Notes under the pieces: generated by a model
Told to the model about the DNA's origin: nothing
The model's input: only the letters and a program-made list of their open reading frames with translations
The model's database searches: none
In this document: positions 41,422 to 48,369 of the stretch, in pieces
How the letters are laid out: each line of letters starts with the position of its first letter
Numbering within the stretch: the stretch's first letter is position 1
Made by a program: the position numbers and the translations under genes
NCBI GenBank assembly: GCA_000492175.2
Contig: CP097573.1
Coordinates: 1,674,001-1,738,000 of the forward strand
Direction: 5' to 3'
DNA: 64,000 bases
Source of the DNA: Firmicutes bacterium ASF500
GTDB taxonomy: Bacteria > Bacillota > Clostridia > Oscillospirales > Oscillospiraceae

Positions 41422-42066
41422 ATGATTAAAATTGCCCCATCCATCCTGTCTGCCGACTTCGCCAACCTGGCCCGGGACATCCAGGCGGTGTCCTCCGCCG
41501 ACTACCTCCATGTGGACGTGATGGACGGCGCTTTCGTACCCAATATCACCATCGGCGTGCCGGTGGTCCAGTCCATCCGGAAATGCACCGACATGTTCCT
41601 GGATGTCCACCTGATGATTGACAAGCCGGCCCGGTATATCGAGGCCTTCGCCAAGGCGGGGGCCGACCTGCTGTCCGTCCACCTGGAGGCCGACCACCCC
41701 ACCCGCATCGCCGAAGCCCTGAGAATCATGGGGGACTGCGGCGTGAAGAAGGCCGTCGCCCTCCGGCCCATCACCAAGGCGGAGGCCGTCCTGCCCTACA
41801 TCCAGGAGCTGGATATGGTGCTGGTCATGACGGTGGAGCCCGGCTTCGGCGGTCAGAAATTTATGGAGGGACAGTTGGAGACCGTCCGTCAGGTCCGGGC
41901 CATCATTGACAGGTACAACCCCGCCTGTGAGCTGGAGGTGGACGGGGGCGTCGCCCCTGGAACCGCCCCCCTGGTCGTCGAGGCCGGGGCCAACGTCCTG
42001 GTGGCCGGCTCCGCTGTCTACGGGGCTGCCGATATTCCCGCCGCTATTGCGGCGCTGAGGGGCTGA
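41422..42066 (+). CDS. rpe: Ribulose-phosphate 3-epimerase
   Basis: A 214-residue TIM-barrel enzyme of the pentose phosphate pathway: 'IAPSILSADFANL', 'LHVDVMDGAFVPNIT', 'DVHLMIDKPARYI', 'VMTVEPGFGGQKFM' and 'EVDGGV'. An AAAGGAG site lies 7 bp before the ATG. The 200-bp gap after ilvA contains GC-rich inverted repeats but no gene. Confidence 0.96.
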   Translation: MIKIAPSILSADFANLARDIQAVSSADYLHVDVMDGAFVPNITIGVPVVQSIRKCTDMFLDVHLMIDKPARYIEAFAKAGADLLSVHLEADHPTRIAEALRIMGDCGVKKAVALRPITKAEAVLPYIQELDMVLVMTVEPGFGGQKFMEGQLETVRQVRAIIDRYNPACELEVDGGVAPGTAPLVVEAGANVLVAGSAVYGAADIPAAIAALRG

Positions 42067-42074
42067 ACCGCCTC

Positions 42075-42155
42075 CGTAGGGCGGGACGACCCGGCCCGCC
42101 GCCCCTACAGGGACGCACCCCGGGGAACGGCGCGCCGAGGTCGTCGCGCCCTACG
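42075..42155. repeat. Family A palindromic repeat (copy after rpe)
   Basis: CGTAGGGCGGGACGACCC on the left and GGTCGTCGCGCCCTACG on the right, 8 bp after the rpe stop. Confidence 0.85.
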
Positions 42156-42212
42156 GACGGGCAGGTAGGGACGCATCAAATTTGCCTGGTTCATTAAAAA
42201 TCTCCCTGCAAA

Positions 42213-42292
42213 CGGAATCCCCCCGCCACCTTCGGTGGCCCTCCCCCCTTTAACAAGGGGGGCTTTCGGGCGGATGATATCCGCCCCTACAT
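42213..42292. repeat. Family C and family B palindromes before recR
   Basis: GGAATCCCCCCGCCACCTTC with nested CCACCTTCGGTGG and CCCCCCTTTAACAAGGGGGG (family C), followed by GGGCGGATGATATCCGCCCC (family B half). It ends about 20 bp before the recR start. Confidence 0.7.
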
Positions 42293-42313
42293 CTAACCCC
42301 GGAGGTCCTTCCC

Positions 42314-42916
42314 ATGCAGTATTTCCCCCCTGCCCTTGAAAATCTGGTGGAGCACTTCGCCAAGCTGCCGGGCGTGGGCGTCAAGTCCGCCCAGAGGTTG
42401 GCTTTCTATGTGCTGTCCCTGTCCGAGGAGGAGGCCGCCGCCTTCGCCCGGGCCATTGTGGACGCCAAGGCCCACATCCACTGCTGTCCCGTCTGCCAGA
42501 ACCTCACCGAGGGGGACGGCCCCTGCCCCATCTGCGCCAGCGCCAAGCGGGACGCGGGCACCATCTGCGTGGTGGCGGACCCCAAGGATGTGGTAGCCAT
42601 GGAGCGCAGCCGGGAATATATGGGACAGTACCACGTCCTCCACGGGGTCCTCTCCCCCATGAACCACGTGGGGCCCGACGACCTGCATATCCGCTCCCTG
42701 GTGGAGCGGGTGTCCGCCGGAGGGGTGGAGGAGGTCATTATGGCCACCAATCCGGACACCGAGGGGGAGGCCACCGCTATGTACCTGTCCCGGCTGTTGA
42801 AGCCCTTCCAGGTGAGGGTCACCCGCCTGGCCTACGGCATTCCCGTGGGCAGTCACCTGGAGTACGCCGACGACGCCACCCTGGTCCGCGCCCTGGAGGG
42901 CCGCAGAGAGATATAA
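42314..42916 (+). CDS. recR: Recombination protein RecR
   Basis: A 200-residue protein: helix-hairpin-helix 'LPGVGVKSAQRLAFYVL', C4 zinc finger 'CCPVCQNLTEGDGPCPIC' and a Toprim domain ('TICVVADPKDVVAMERS', 'EVIMATNPDTEGEATAMYL'). It acts with RecF/RecO in gap repair. GGAGG lies ahead of the ATG. In many genomes recR follows dnaX and ybaB; here it stands alone. Confidence 0.96.
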   Translation: MQYFPPALENLVEHFAKLPGVGVKSAQRLAFYVLSLSEEEAAAFARAIVDAKAHIHCCPVCQNLTEGDGPCPICASAKRDAGTICVVADPKDVVAMERSREYMGQYHVLHGVLSPMNHVGPDDLHIRSLVERVSAGGVEEVIMATNPDTEGEATAMYLSRLLKPFQVRVTRLAYGIPVGSHLEYADDATLVRALEGRREI

Positions 42917-42950
42917 AAACGCCTGACGGACCGTGATCCGTCGGGCGTTT
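42917..42950. terminator. Bidirectional terminator between recR and the convergent gene
   Basis: AAACGCCTGACGGA and TCCGTCGGGCGTTT form a long stem with A and T runs on either side, serving both strands. Confidence 0.85.
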
Positions 42951-42954
42951 GCCT

Positions 42955-43491
42955 TTATTCTGTCGCACCGCTGTCCGAGGAAGCCTCTCCGCCCTCCGCC
43001 TCGGAGGCGTCTGAGGTCTCGCCGGACTTCTTGTCCTCGTCCTTGAGGACGCTTTCGCACTCCTCTTCGTCCTCCTTGGGGGGCTCGCGCATGCTTATAG
43101 CCAGCTTGTAGCCCTCCGGGTCGTTCTCCATCAGGTACCGCTCGTCCTCCGGGGGGACCTTCTTGCCCTTCATGATGTTCATGGCAATTTTCAAACACTT
43201 CATCTGGACATCCAGCTGCTCGGACATGGCGTCCAGCTTGTCCTCCTCGGTTTCCATATAGTCCAGCATGCCCAAAATGCCATTGGACTTTTTATCCTCG
43301 CCCGCCGGCTGGCTCAGCGCGGCCTGGAGACGGGCGCTCTGCTCCTCCATCTGCTCCACCCACTGCCGGCTCAGCTCCAGCCGGTCGGAGGCGGGCCGGG
43401 CGGCGGTCTCCGTCTTTTTCTCTCCGCTCTTCACTGGCCGCGCCGGGGCGAATCCGGTCTGCTCTCCCCGCAGCACACGCCGTATCTCCAT
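42955..43491 (-). CDS. Hypothetical acidic/charged protein
   Basis: A 178-residue soluble protein. Helical core (about 35-125) with 'LELSRQWVEQMEEQSARLQAAL' and 'MSEQLDVQMKCLKIAMNIMKGKKVPPEDERYLMENDPEGYKLAISM', then a low-complexity acidic tail (Glu/Asp/Ser) likely disordered. The core recalls small Clostridia proteins that have 'IA.RI..GD.VP..D...L.......Y..A' and sit in flagellar or cell-surface gene sets, but I cannot name a family. Twelve bp after the next upstream gene, same operon. Confidence 0.65.
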   Translation of the reverse strand: MEIRRVLRGEQTGFAPARPVKSGEKKTETAARPASDRLELSRQWVEQMEEQSARLQAALSQPAGEDKKSNGILGMLDYMETEEDKLDAMSEQLDVQMKCLKIAMNIMKGKKVPPEDERYLMENDPEGYKLAISMREPPKEDEEECESVLKDEDKKSGETSDASEAEGGEASSDSGATE

Positions 43492-43503
43492 TGATGTCCC
43501 TCC

Positions 43504-43815
43504 TTACTTCTCCTCGTCCTCCAGCTCGTCTACCATGATCTGGGCCGCGATGTCCTGGCACAGCTGCCGCAGCTTCAGCTCCTGAGACATGGCCTCCAGC
43601 TCTTCTTCACTGTCAATTCGCGGGGGAGGCTCCGGGTCGTCGATCTGGAGCCGCTGACGCACGGCTTTCTCATAGAGCACCGCGGCCTCCTCCACCTGCT
43701 CCTCCTCTGACCGCTCGGTCCACTGGGGCTTCATCTCAAACCGGTCGATGGACACGCGGCCTCCGCCTCCGGAGGGAGCGGCCTCTCTTTCTCCCACCGT
43801 GTCGTGTAGTTCCAA
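43504..43815 (-). CDS. Hypothetical small charged protein
   Basis: A 103-residue protein with a long charged helix ('WTERSEEEQVEEAAVLYEKAVRQRL' and 'SEEELEAMSQELKLRQLCQDIAAQIMVDELEDEE'). No ATG fits; TTG at 43815 with AAAGGAGG 6 bp upstream is the best start. It precedes the 178-residue gene by 12 bp. It is 65 bp downstream of sfsA. Function unknown. Confidence 0.6.
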   Translation of the reverse strand: MELHDTVGEREAAPSGGGGRVSIDRFEMKPQWTERSEEEQVEEAAVLYEKAVRQRLQIDDPEPPPRIDSEEELEAMSQELKLRQLCQDIAAQIMVDELEDEEK

Positions 43816-43880
43816 TGGAACGCCTCCTTTCGGCAAGTTCTCAATGGTAATATCGTCAAAAAACGAAAAAACTTTAGCGT

Positions 43881-44585
43881 TTACAGCCGCACGGGAATTT
43901 GCCCCTTGACCGCCAGCCGTCCCGGCTCCACGGAACACTCCAGGGCCAGCACTTCCACCCCCAGGGAAGCCGCCCGGCGCAGGGCAGCCCCGAACTCCGG
44001 ATGGGTGGTGTCGTTGGGGGCTACATGGTTCATCCCTTCCATCTGGACGATAAAGCAAACCCCCGCCTCATAGCCCGCCTGACGGGCCAGGACCAGCTCC
44101 TCCAGGTGCTTCACCCCCCGGAGGGTGGGCGCGTCAGGGAAGCGGGCCGCGCCGCCCTCCTCCAGGGTGACCCCCTTGATCTCCCAAAATCCCCGGCGGG
44201 TTTCCCCTTCCTTCGACAACTCCCAGTAATAATCAAGCCTTGAATTTCCATATGTCATCTCCGGACGCAGGAGGGTGGGGACAAACCCCAACCCCCCAGC
44301 CGCCGCCCACTCCCCAAAGACCTTGTTGGGGGCCTGGGCGTCCATGTTGATGAGCAGGGGGCCGCCCTCTCGCTCCTTCTCCACGGCGATGAGGTCGTAT
44401 TTTGTCTTGCGGGCGGGGTTGGCGCTCTCCTCCAGCCAGACCCTGACGCCGGGGAGGAGCAGCTCCCGGCACCGGCCTGTGTTCTTCACATGACAGACCT
44501 CCGTCTGTCCTCCCACCTCCACATGGGCGATAAACCGGTTGGGCCGGGCCAGAAACACGCCCGGCAAAATCTTTCCATAGACCAT
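43881..44585 (-). CDS. sfsA: DNA/RNA nuclease SfsA
   Basis: A 234-residue protein of the SfsA family: 'FLARPNRFIAHVEVGGQTEVCHVKNTGRCRELLLPGVRVWLE', 'KTKYDLIAVEKE', 'SRLDYYWE' and 'WEIKGVTLEEGGAARFPDAPTLRGVKHLEEL' carry the nuclease motif and the family signature. It was first described as a sugar-fermentation stimulator. Confidence 0.94.
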   Translation of the reverse strand: MVYGKILPGVFLARPNRFIAHVEVGGQTEVCHVKNTGRCRELLLPGVRVWLEESANPARKTKYDLIAVEKEREGGPLLINMDAQAPNKVFGEWAAAGGLGFVPTLLRPEMTYGNSRLDYYWELSKEGETRRGFWEIKGVTLEEGGAARFPDAPTLRGVKHLEELVLARQAGYEAGVCFIVQMEGMNHVAPNDTTHPEFGAALRRAASLGVEVLALECSVEPGRLAVKGQIPVRL

Positions 44586-44671
44586 CTTGTTGTTTTCCTA
44601 TCTTGTTAATTTTATTGTAGGGTTCCAAGGCTTACGCATGAAGGAGCAAGTCGCACGAAGCTGCGACCTCT

Positions 44672-44755
44672 GCGGACGGCGCGCCGGGTCGTCGCGCCCT
44701 ACAATGAGCCGGCGTTGGGTGTAGGGCGGGACGACTCGGCCCGCCGGATCTGCGA
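44672..44755. repeat. Family A palindromic repeat with halves in reversed order
   Basis: Here the GGCGCGCCGGGTCGTCGCG-CCCTACA half comes first and the TGTAGGGCGGGACGACTCGG half second, opposite to other copies. A short outer pair, TGCGGACGG...CCGGATCTGCG, bounds it. It lies between sfsA and the HD-hydrolase promoter. Confidence 0.8.
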
Positions 44756-44796
44756 TTACATGCATGCCTTTGCCCTGGACTCTGCCCTTGCCCTAC

Positions 44797-44825
44797 TGGA
44801 AATCCCATCCCGTTTGTGATATAAT
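44797..44825 (+). promoter_or_regulatory. Predicted promoter of the HD-domain gene
   Basis: TATAAT at 44820-44825 with a weak TGGAAA at 44797-44802, 17 bp apart; AAGGAG precedes the ATG at 44856. Confidence 0.5.
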
Positions 44826-44855
44826 GGAAGCACTGAATCAGGAAGGAGACTGCAT

Positions 44856-45440
44856 ATGTCCTGCAAAGAGGAATTTATTGAAATTTTCAAGACCCACATC
44901 ACCCGGGAGGGGGCGGACAAGCTGCTCAACTATCTGGAGAACCAGAGCGACTTTTTCACCGCTCCCGCCTCCGCCCGTTACCACGGGGCCTACGAGGGCG
45001 GGCTGTGTGAGCACAGCCTGAACGTATACCACTGCCTGGTGGACTACCTCCAGCGGGAGCGGGTTCAGGAGCTGTACGGCCTGGAGTACAGCGGCGAGTC
45101 CATCGCTATTGTCGCCCTGTGCCACGACCTCTGCAAGGTGGGCTGCTACAAAAAGGGCTTCCGCAACGTGAAGGACGACGCCACCGGCAAGTGGGAAAAG
45201 GTTCCCACCTACACTTTCGACGACCCCCTGCCCTACGGCCACGGGGAGAAGAGCGTCTACATCACCAACGGCTTCATCCGCCTCACCCGGGAGGAGGCTA
45301 TGGCGATCCGCTGGCATATGGGCTTCTCCGGCCCCGAGGACAACCGCATGGTGGGACAGGCTTTGCAAAAATACCCCTTGGCCTTCGCCCTGGCTACCGC
45401 CGACATGGAGGCCTCCTACTTCCTGGAGGGCGAGGACTGA
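44856..45440 (+). CDS. HD-domain phosphohydrolase
   Basis: A 194-residue protein with HD-superfamily metal ligands: 'CEHSLNVYHCLVDYL' (His), 'ALCHDLCKVGCY' (His-Asp) and 'AIRWHMGF'. Single-domain hydrolases of this type are common in Clostridia; the nucleotide substrate is not known. It has its own promoter and terminator. Confidence 0.8.
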   Translation: MSCKEEFIEIFKTHITREGADKLLNYLENQSDFFTAPASARYHGAYEGGLCEHSLNVYHCLVDYLQRERVQELYGLEYSGESIAIVALCHDLCKVGCYKKGFRNVKDDATGKWEKVPTYTFDDPLPYGHGEKSVYITNGFIRLTREEAMAIRWHMGFSGPEDNRMVGQALQKYPLAFALATADMEASYFLEGED

Positions 45441-45452
45441 ATCGGAAAACAG

Positions 45453-45475
45453 CAGCCGTCCGGTCCGGACGGCTG
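45453..45475 (+). terminator. Terminator of the HD-domain gene
   Basis: CAGCCGTCCG/CGGACGGCTG with a 3-nt loop, followed by TCTGCTTTTATTT. Confidence 0.8.
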
Positions 45476-45486
45476 TCTGCTTTTAT

Positions 45487-45515
45487 TTGACATTTTTCGG
45501 CCCTCGTGCTATGAT
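45487..45515 (+). promoter_or_regulatory. Strong sigma-A promoter of the 20-residue peptide transcript
   Basis: TTGACA (45487-45492), 17-bp spacer, TATGAT (45510-45515). Transcription should start near 45520. Confidence 0.75.
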
Positions 45516-45584
45516 TCACCTATGGGAACGCCAGCTTGAAAAGGCGGGGCGGTTTGGCTACACCTCTCAAAGGGGGTGAAGCTT

Positions 45585-45647
45585 GTGCCGATTACGATTA
45601 CGTTTCACGTTTACGGTCTAACTGTAACGATACGTATCAAAAGGTGA
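45585..45647 (+). CDS. 20-residue basic micropeptide, candidate type I toxin
   Basis: GTG-started frame encoding MPITITFHVYGLTVTIRIKR, with AAGGGGG 8 bp upstream. The pattern of alternating beta-branched and polar residues ending in a basic RIKR resembles the short AapA-type toxins (hydrophobic stretch with an internal Gly, ending KR), but this is comparison from memory. No similar length of frame is present in the other frames. Toxicity is untested. Confidence 0.5.
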   Translation: MPITITFHVYGLTVTIRIKR

Positions 45648-45737
45648 AACCGCCACCCTGGCCGGTGACGGTTTCATGATCTAACTAATAACCTAACCGG
45701 GCCAAACCGCTCTATGGCCTTCCCGTATCCTTAGCAT

Positions 45738-45770
45738 AGCACCGCCTTGGCATTTTGTCAAGGCGGTGCT
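45738..45770. terminator. Strong bidirectional terminator between the micropeptide transcript and znuB
   Basis: AGCACCGCCTTG/CAAGGCGGTGCT with loop GCATTTTGT, followed by TCTTTATTTC on the plus strand. On the minus strand it lies directly after the znuB stop codon. Confidence 0.85.
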
Positions 45771-45773
45771 TCT

Positions 45774-46619
45774 TTATTTCTTCCGCAGCAAAAACGTCAA
45801 AGCGAACCAGACGGACAGGTAGAGGGTGATGGCCGCGCCGGCGGAACCGCCCACGTAGTAGGAGGTCATCAGGCCAGCCACGCCGGCCAGGACGGCCCCC
45901 AGGAGGGAAAACAAGTGGTACTGGCCCATGTTCCGGGCGGCGTTTCGGGCGGCGGCTCCGGGGAGGACCAGCAGGGAGTTTATCACCAGCAGACCCACCC
46001 AGGTCATGGACAGGGTGACCACCACGGCGATTGCCATGGAGAACACCGTCTCCTGCCAGAACACCTGGATTCCCCGGCTGTCGGCCAGGGCGGGGTGGAC
46101 GGCGGAGAGCATGAGCTGGTTGAAGGACACCGCCCACAGCAGGACCACCGCCAGCAGAATCAGGGCCAGCACGCCGATTTTGGACGGCTCCACCGACAGG
46201 ATATCCCCGATGAGCAGGTTGTTGAACCGGGTAAAGGACCGCCCCCCCAGGGTGGACAGGAAGATGCCCAGAGCCACGGCGGTGGAGGAGAACACTCCGA
46301 TCACCGTGTCGCTGGCCAGGGCGGAGCGGCGCTTTACCAGGTTGAACAGCAGGGCGAACAAAATAGCGAAGACCACCGCCGCCCAGGTGGGCTCATGGAA
46401 GCCGCACAGGGCCCCGATCGCCATACCGGTAAAGGCGGAGTGCCCCAGGGCGTCGGAGAAAAAGGACATCCGGCTGTGGACCACCATGGTGGACAAAATT
46501 CCAAACAGCGGGGTGATGACCAGCACCGCCAGCAGGGCGTGCTTCATAAAGTACATGGACCCGGGCTGAGCCCACTCGAAGGGCAGCAGGTCCACCAGGG
46601 CATACCAGAGCTCCATCAC
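45774..46619 (-). CDS. znuB: Metal (zinc/manganese) ABC transporter permease
   Basis: A 281-residue membrane protein with about eight hydrophobic segments and the ABC-3 permease pattern 'SFFSDALGHSAFTGMAIG' and 'GLLVINSLLVLPGAAARN'. It forms the channel for the adjacent ATPase and binding protein. It overlaps znuC by 4 bp. Confidence 0.92.
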   Translation of the reverse strand: MMELWYALVDLLPFEWAQPGSMYFMKHALLAVLVITPLFGILSTMVVHSRMSFFSDALGHSAFTGMAIGALCGFHEPTWAAVVFAILFALLFNLVKRRSALASDTVIGVFSSTAVALGIFLSTLGGRSFTRFNNLLIGDILSVEPSKIGVLALILLAVVLLWAVSFNQLMLSAVHPALADSRGIQVFWQETVFSMAIAVVVTLSMTWVGLLVINSLLVLPGAAARNAARNMGQYHLFSLLGAVLAGVAGLMTSYYVGGSAGAAITLYLSVWFALTFLLRKK

Positions 46620-47416
46620 GCGCCCCCCTTTCCCATCCGCAGATGGAAGGTCTCATAAAACTCCGGGGAGGACAGGACCGCCTCCGGCGGGCCGGATTTC
46701 AGCACCCGGCGGTTCAGAAGGATCACCTTGTCGGTGAACTGGCCCAGGGTGGCGAAGTCGTGGGTGGACAGGAAGATGGACAGGTCGTACTGGGTGCGCA
46801 GCTCGTCCAGCATCTCCAGGAGCTGGTGCTCCCCCTCGATGTCTACCCCGGACAGAGGCTCGTCCAGAATGAGGATGTGGGGCACCGGCTCCAGAGCCAG
46901 GGCCAGCAGCACCCGCTGGAGCTGGCCCCCGGACAGCCCTCCCATGGGCCGGTCCAGGAGGTCCTCCCCGTGGACCCGGGCCAGGCAGGAGGCGGCACGG
47001 TCCCGGTATTTGGCCGGGATGGGCAGCCACACCGGCCACCGGGCGGTGGCGGCGGTGAAAAAGTCCAGCACGGACACCGGGTCCCCCCGGTCGAAGCTGG
47101 GGGCCTGGGGGACGTAGCCCACCAGGGGCCGGGTACCGCCAGCGGAAAATCCCCCCAGGCGAATCGCCGGACCCCCGGCGGGGGAGAAGGTGATGCTTCC
47201 CTTGTAGCTCATCTGGCCCAGAATACTGCGGAACAGGGTGGATTTCCCCGCCCCGTTGGGACCGATGAGGGCCACGATCTCTCCGCAGTGGAGGTGGAAG
47301 GACACGTCCTCCAGAATGGAGTCCCCCTCCAGGCGTACGGACAGGCCCTCCAGCTTCAAGCAGCAGGCCTTGGCGCAGCCGTCCCCCTGCCCCGGATGTC
47401 GGATAATTTTCACCAT
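46616..47416 (-). CDS. znuC: Metal ABC transporter ATP-binding protein
   Basis: A 266-residue ABC ATPase: Walker A 'GPNGAGKST', signature 'LSGGQLQRVLLALAL', Walker B 'ILILDEPLSGVD' and the switch 'STHD'. The ATG at 47416 gives a 7-bp overlap with znuA; longer frames run far into znuA and are rejected. It energises the ZnuB permease. Confidence 0.93.
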   Translation of the reverse strand: MVKIIRHPGQGDGCAKACCLKLEGLSVRLEGDSILEDVSFHLHCGEIVALIGPNGAGKSTLFRSILGQMSYKGSITFSPAGGPAIRLGGFSAGGTRPLVGYVPQAPSFDRGDPVSVLDFFTAATARWPVWLPIPAKYRDRAASCLARVHGEDLLDRPMGGLSGGQLQRVLLALALEPVPHILILDEPLSGVDIEGEHQLLEMLDELRTQYDLSIFLSTHDFATLGQFTDKVILLNRRVLKSGPPEAVLSSPEFYETFHLRMGKGGA

Positions 47417-48360
47417 ACCACCTCCATGCCCCAAAAGCCCTCCGCAATCGCGGCGGCGTTCTGCCGCAGTCCGTCCCGATATTGCTCCAGCCCCCCGTCC
47501 GGGCCGTCCATCAGCATGGTCATGGGCAGCACCCGGCATCCTGTCTCCCGGGAGATGGCCTGGGCGGTGGCGTCGGAGCCGTTGACCTCGGTAAAGATCA
47601 CCGGGATGTCCCGCTCTCGGACCAGCTCCGCAATCTCCACGATCTCGTGGGCGCTGGCCTCGCTGCCCGCCTCCTCCTCAATCGCCGCCAGCAGGGGCAG
47701 GCCAAAGGCACGGGCGAAGTATTGGAATCCGTCGTGGAAGGTAATCAGTCCGGCGGGCACGCCCACTTGGACGGCATTCACCGCCAGAGCATGTTCAATC
47801 TCCCAGCCCCATCGCTCCAGCAGGCCGTCCGCCGTCTGGCGGTTTTCCTCATATTGGGCGGCGTGGTCCGGGTCGGCGAGGACCAGGCAGTTACGCAGGT
47901 TTTTGACCATGATCCGGGCGTTGTCCGGGTCCATCCAGTAGTGGGGGTCCCAGTGGCCGTGGTCGTGGCCGTCCTCACCGTCCTCGTCGTGGTGGTGGGA
48001 CAGGTTTTCCAGAAAATCCACTCCCACCGAGCAGTCGGTCACCTGGGCGGCGGAGGTCTGGAGCGCGTCCTCTAAAAACTCCTCCAGCCCCGCGCCGTTG
48101 AGGGCGATCACGTCCGCCTTCTCCAGCTTCTTCATGTCCGCCATGGACAGGGTGTAGTCGTGGAGGCAGCTGGTGGAGCCGGTGTCCAGCCGCTCCACCG
48201 CCACACCCTCCACCCCCTCTGTCAGGAAGGAGGTGAAGAGGTAGATGGGGTAGGTGGTGCAGACCACGGTGAGCCGGGGTCCCTCCTCCGCCCCCGCCCC
48301 GCAGCCGGGGAGGGAGAGCAGAAGGGCCGCCAAAAGGGCGAGGAGGATGGGTCTTTTCAT
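47410..48360 (-). CDS. znuA: Zinc-binding ABC transporter lipoprotein
   Basis: A 316-residue cluster A-I binding protein. A lipoprotein signal peptide ends at Cys20 (LSLPGC). The His/Asp-rich loop 'HHHDEDGEDGHDHGHWDPHYW' style segment (about residues 126-146) points to zinc over manganese; further ligands are in 'TFHDGFQYFARAFGL' and 'FTEVNGSDAT'. First of the three transporter genes, 9 bp after the XRE-membrane gene. Confidence 0.93.
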   Translation of the reverse strand: MKRPILLALLAALLLSLPGCGAGAEEGPRLTVVCTTYPIYLFTSFLTEGVEGVAVERLDTGSTSCLHDYTLSMADMKKLEKADVIALNGAGLEEFLEDALQTSAAQVTDCSVGVDFLENLSHHHDEDGEDGHDHGHWDPHYWMDPDNARIMVKNLRNCLVLADPDHAAQYEENRQTADGLLERWGWEIEHALAVNAVQVGVPAGLITFHDGFQYFARAFGLPLLAAIEEEAGSEASAHEIVEIAELVRERDIPVIFTEVNGSDATAQAISRETGCRVLPMTMLMDGPDGGLEQYRDGLRQNAAAIAEGFWGMEVVW

Positions 48361-48369
48361 AAAAATCTC

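Larger units (their letters stand above)
45520..45770 (+). ncRNA. Highly structured transcript with 5'-3' fold-back encoding a micropeptide (type I toxin-like)
   Basis: The 5' end TATGGGAACGCCA pairs with TGGCCTTCCCGTA near the 3' end (one mismatch, one wobble), and GCGGTTTGGC pairs with GCCAAACCGC (45704-45713 region), giving a long-distance closing stem. The ribosome site GGGGGTG can pair with upstream CACCTCT. TGAAACCGCCACC pairs with GGTGACGGTTTCA around the stop codon. A strong terminator ends it. Such fold-back mRNAs with hidden ribosome sites are typical of type I toxins (hok, aapA); no convincing antisense promoter was found. Confidence 0.55.

Noticed and set aside
43816..44058. Longer start for the 103-residue protein inside sfsA
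   Set aside because: The upstream part is a shadow of sfsA; the TTG with AAAGGAGG at 43815 explains the gene.
45520..45720. Antisense antitoxin promoter opposite the 20-residue peptide gene
   Set aside because: TTGATA and TTAGAC boxes occur on the minus strand but neither has a good -10 at 16-18 bp; no antisense RNA can be supported.
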